Positions 4,978 through 6,188 of a stretch of DNA of 6,188 bases are shown piece by piece. Under the pieces are notes generated by a model. It did no database searches, was not told the DNA's origin, and saw only the letters and a program-made list of their open reading frames with translations. Source of the stretch: Methanosarcinales archaeon. Lineage in GTDB: Archaea > Halobacteriota > Methanosarcinia > Methanosarcinales > Methanogasteraceae. Location of the stretch: the NCBI GenBank assembly GCA_030672605.1, contig DAOVGE010000197.1, forward strand, positions 1 through 6,188, written 5' to 3'. How positions within the stretch are numbered: the stretch's first letter is position 1; every line of letters starts with the position of its first letter. The position numbers were made by a program, and so were the translations under genes.

Positions 4978-5925
4978 ATGAACAAAACTCAATTCTTCGC
5001 CGTGCTGATGCTGATGGTTCTTGGGCTGGTCATAGTCTCGATCGTCGTCTTTGATTCGGATGCTTCAATCGAGATGCAACAGTGTGGTGGCTGTCACAAC
5101 TCTGAGTGTACTCAGGAGATGGCTGGGGCGGGTACATGGCCTCTCGTCTTCAATGCGATCGTTCCAGAACACCGGGGCGAACGTGCTGTGCCATGCACAG
5201 AGGGGCATTTGCGAGGCTGCACAGACTCCGACTGTCACACTTCAGTACATAAGAGCGAGCAGTTGCACGAAGGCATGATATCCGCGGAATGTACACGCTG
5301 TCATGCCACACCAACTGCACCGATGTATTCCGAGTGCACAGTCTGCCATGCGAATTACCAGCATGCAAACACGGTAGAAGGCGATTGCAGGAGTTGTCAT
5401 CCGGCGCATGCCGCAGACACCAGCGCTGGCTGCGGTGACTGCCATGTTGGCGAGTATACCGATCTCATGGACTCCGGAGGCAAGCATGCGGCAAAGGACA
5501 CCAGTTACGATGCCCTACGCTACAAGCTGAGTCCGACAACATACGACTACGAGGCGCCCCTGATCGGAGATGGATGCTATTCCTGCCATGTCGAGCATGC
5601 AGAATCCATGACCTGTCTGGAATGCCATGGAGTCGAGCATGGGTCTGAACTGGCTGACTGCATGACCTGTCACAACCCACATGCACCAAGAACGATCAAG
5701 TTCGGTGCGATTGTGACCAGTGAGCAGTGCATGCTATGCCATGAGGACACCAAGCAGGAGTTTACCACACATCCGACCAAGCATGCAGGGATGAACTGCA
5801 CGGATTGTCACATCGAGCACACCGGATCGAGGGCATGTGTCGACTGCCATTCCGATGCACACAAGGACATAGTAGTGGACACGGACTGCATGACCTGCCA
5901 CACGAATGGGCATGCACCGATCTGA
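4978..5925 (+). CDS. Membrane-anchored 13-heme c-type cytochrome
   Basis: Multiheme cytochrome c, 315 residues, of no named family I recognise. One hydrophobic segment (about 6-25, no lipobox) acts as signal or N-terminal anchor, placing the heme domain outside the membrane. Twelve CXXCH motifs have first Cys at 36, 105, 120, 137, 152, 200, 213, 228, 251, 274, 287 and 304. A thirteenth, of CX4CH type (C81, C86, H87), gives about 13 hemes. Fifteen other histidines could supply sixth ligands, so mostly bis-His low-potential hemes are likely. A three-heme module ending C-x-x-C-H-x-x-x-H-A or similar recurs at about 105-145, 200-236 and 274-313. I chose ATG 4978 over an upstream GTG at 4936 because the hydrophobic segment then starts at the N-terminus and GAGG lies 8 nt before it. 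The likely role is electron transfer across or out of the cell envelope; the partner is unknown. Confidence 0.93.
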   Translation: MNKTQFFAVLMLMVLGLVIVSIVVFDSDASIEMQQCGGCHNSECTQEMAGAGTWPLVFNAIVPEHRGERAVPCTEGHLRGCTDSDCHTSVHKSEQLHEGMISAECTRCHATPTAPMYSECTVCHANYQHANTVEGDCRSCHPAHAADTSAGCGDCHVGEYTDLMDSGGKHAAKDTSYDALRYKLSPTTYDYEAPLIGDGCYSCHVEHAESMTCLECHGVEHGSELADCMTCHNPHAPRTIKFGAIVTSEQCMLCHEDTKQEFTTHPTKHAGMNCTDCHIEHTGSRACVDCHSDAHKDIVVDTDCMTCHTNGHAPI

Positions 5926-5946
5926 GTACTGAACAATAGCAAAGCA

Positions 5947-5985
5947 ATTCCGCCGCAATCTCGGCGGGGTTCATTTTCTTTTTTT
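5947..5985 (+). terminator. GC hairpin plus T-tract after the cytochrome gene
   Basis: CCGCCG (5950-5955) pairs with CGGCGG (5962-5967) around a 6-nt loop. The stem extends by an A-T and two T-G wobble pairs (5947-5949 with 5968-5970). A T-rich run, TTTTCTTTTTTT, follows at 5974-5985. It begins 22 nt after the stop codon and looks like an intrinsic-type terminator. Confidence 0.8.
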
Positions 5986-6007
5986 ATGCGTTTAGCTGAG
6001 GCAAAAA

Positions 6008-6039
6008 AACCACGAGATTGACACAGAAATCTTGTGGTT
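6008..6039. repeat. Short perfect-looking hairpin repeat
   Basis: AACCACGAGATT (6008-6019) pairs with AATCTTGTGGTT (6028-6039), 12 pairs including one G-T wobble, with the 8-nt loop GACACAGA. The AACCAC...GTGGTT ends match those of the 3776-3819 relic, so the two may belong to one repeat style. It stands between the cytochrome terminator and the right direct repeat. Confidence 0.65.
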
Positions 6040-6047
6040 CATACCAT

Positions 6048-6188
6048 AGTCGTCACCGAAAAATAACATATTGAAATTTCCTATTTCTGATGCTTTCGGT
6101 GGTCGCTAACGGTAGCTCCCTCGCGTATGTGAAAAACGCGGGCGTATCTCTCTCAACTTTGCGTCTCTCTCAACTTTGCGACCTTGCG
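6048..6188. repeat. Dispersed direct repeat, right copy (cut by window end)
   Basis: Second copy of the block at 51-183, about 5,997 bases away in the same orientation. Here the internal arms are perfect: CACCGAAA (6054-6061) against TTTCGGTG (6094-6101), 8 pairs. CGCGGGCG recurs at 6137-6144, and CTTTGCG units end the window. A partial tandem doubling (TCTCTCAACTTTGCG, at 6148-6162 and again near 6166-6180) is visible. The hairpin right arm found after copy A, if present, lies beyond the window. Confidence 0.8.

Overview
The window is archaeal, most likely from a euryarchaeote related to methanogens, anaerobic methanotrophs or alkane oxidisers (class-level placement is inferred). The evidence is an archaeal-type ribosomal stalk operon (uL1, uL10/P0, P1-type L12 with the GLG-x-LFG tail), an archaeal GINS subunit, a TET-like M42 aminopeptidase, a box C/D guide RNA, GGTGA-type Shine-Dalgarno sites and TATA-like promoter elements. 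A 13-heme c-type cytochrome points to respiratory or extracellular electron transfer, as in ANME-type archaea or Archaeoglobales-like lineages.

Layout. Positions 1-250 hold a dispersed repeat: a direct-repeat block followed by a hairpin of 'CTTTGCG' units. An AT-rich leader (about 250-496) leads into a tight plus-strand operon: rpl1 (497-1138), rpl10 (1145-2194), rpl12 (2235-2564) and an M42 peptidase (2567-3619) that starts 2 nt after the rpl12 stop. A compact box C/D sRNA (3647-3703) follows 27 nt after the peptidase. Its D guide is complementary to a CUCAUA anticodon-loop sequence and places the predicted 2'-O-methylation on the C of CAU, i.e. C34 of a CAU-anticodon tRNA, most likely elongator tRNA-Met. 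The rest of the 3.6-4.17 kb gap holds two further inverted-repeat relics and no recognisable protein gene.

A GINS subunit (Gins51/Gins15 type) lies on the minus strand at 4168-4866. It is divergent from a plus-strand, membrane-anchored multiheme cytochrome c (4978-5925), and the two share a 111-bp spacer with one near-central, near-symmetrical TATA element. A GC hairpin plus T-tract follows the cytochrome. The window then runs into a small hairpin repeat and a second, truncated copy of the direct repeat seen at the left edge, about 6.0 kb away.

Functionally, the left two thirds serve translation: ribosomal stalk, a peptidase co-transcribed with it, and a probable tRNA-modification guide. The right third pairs a replication factor with an electron-transfer protein. 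I see no CRISPR array, tRNA, rRNA, transposase or defence cassette. The most notable items are the guide RNA, the 13-heme cytochrome and the flanking repeat family.
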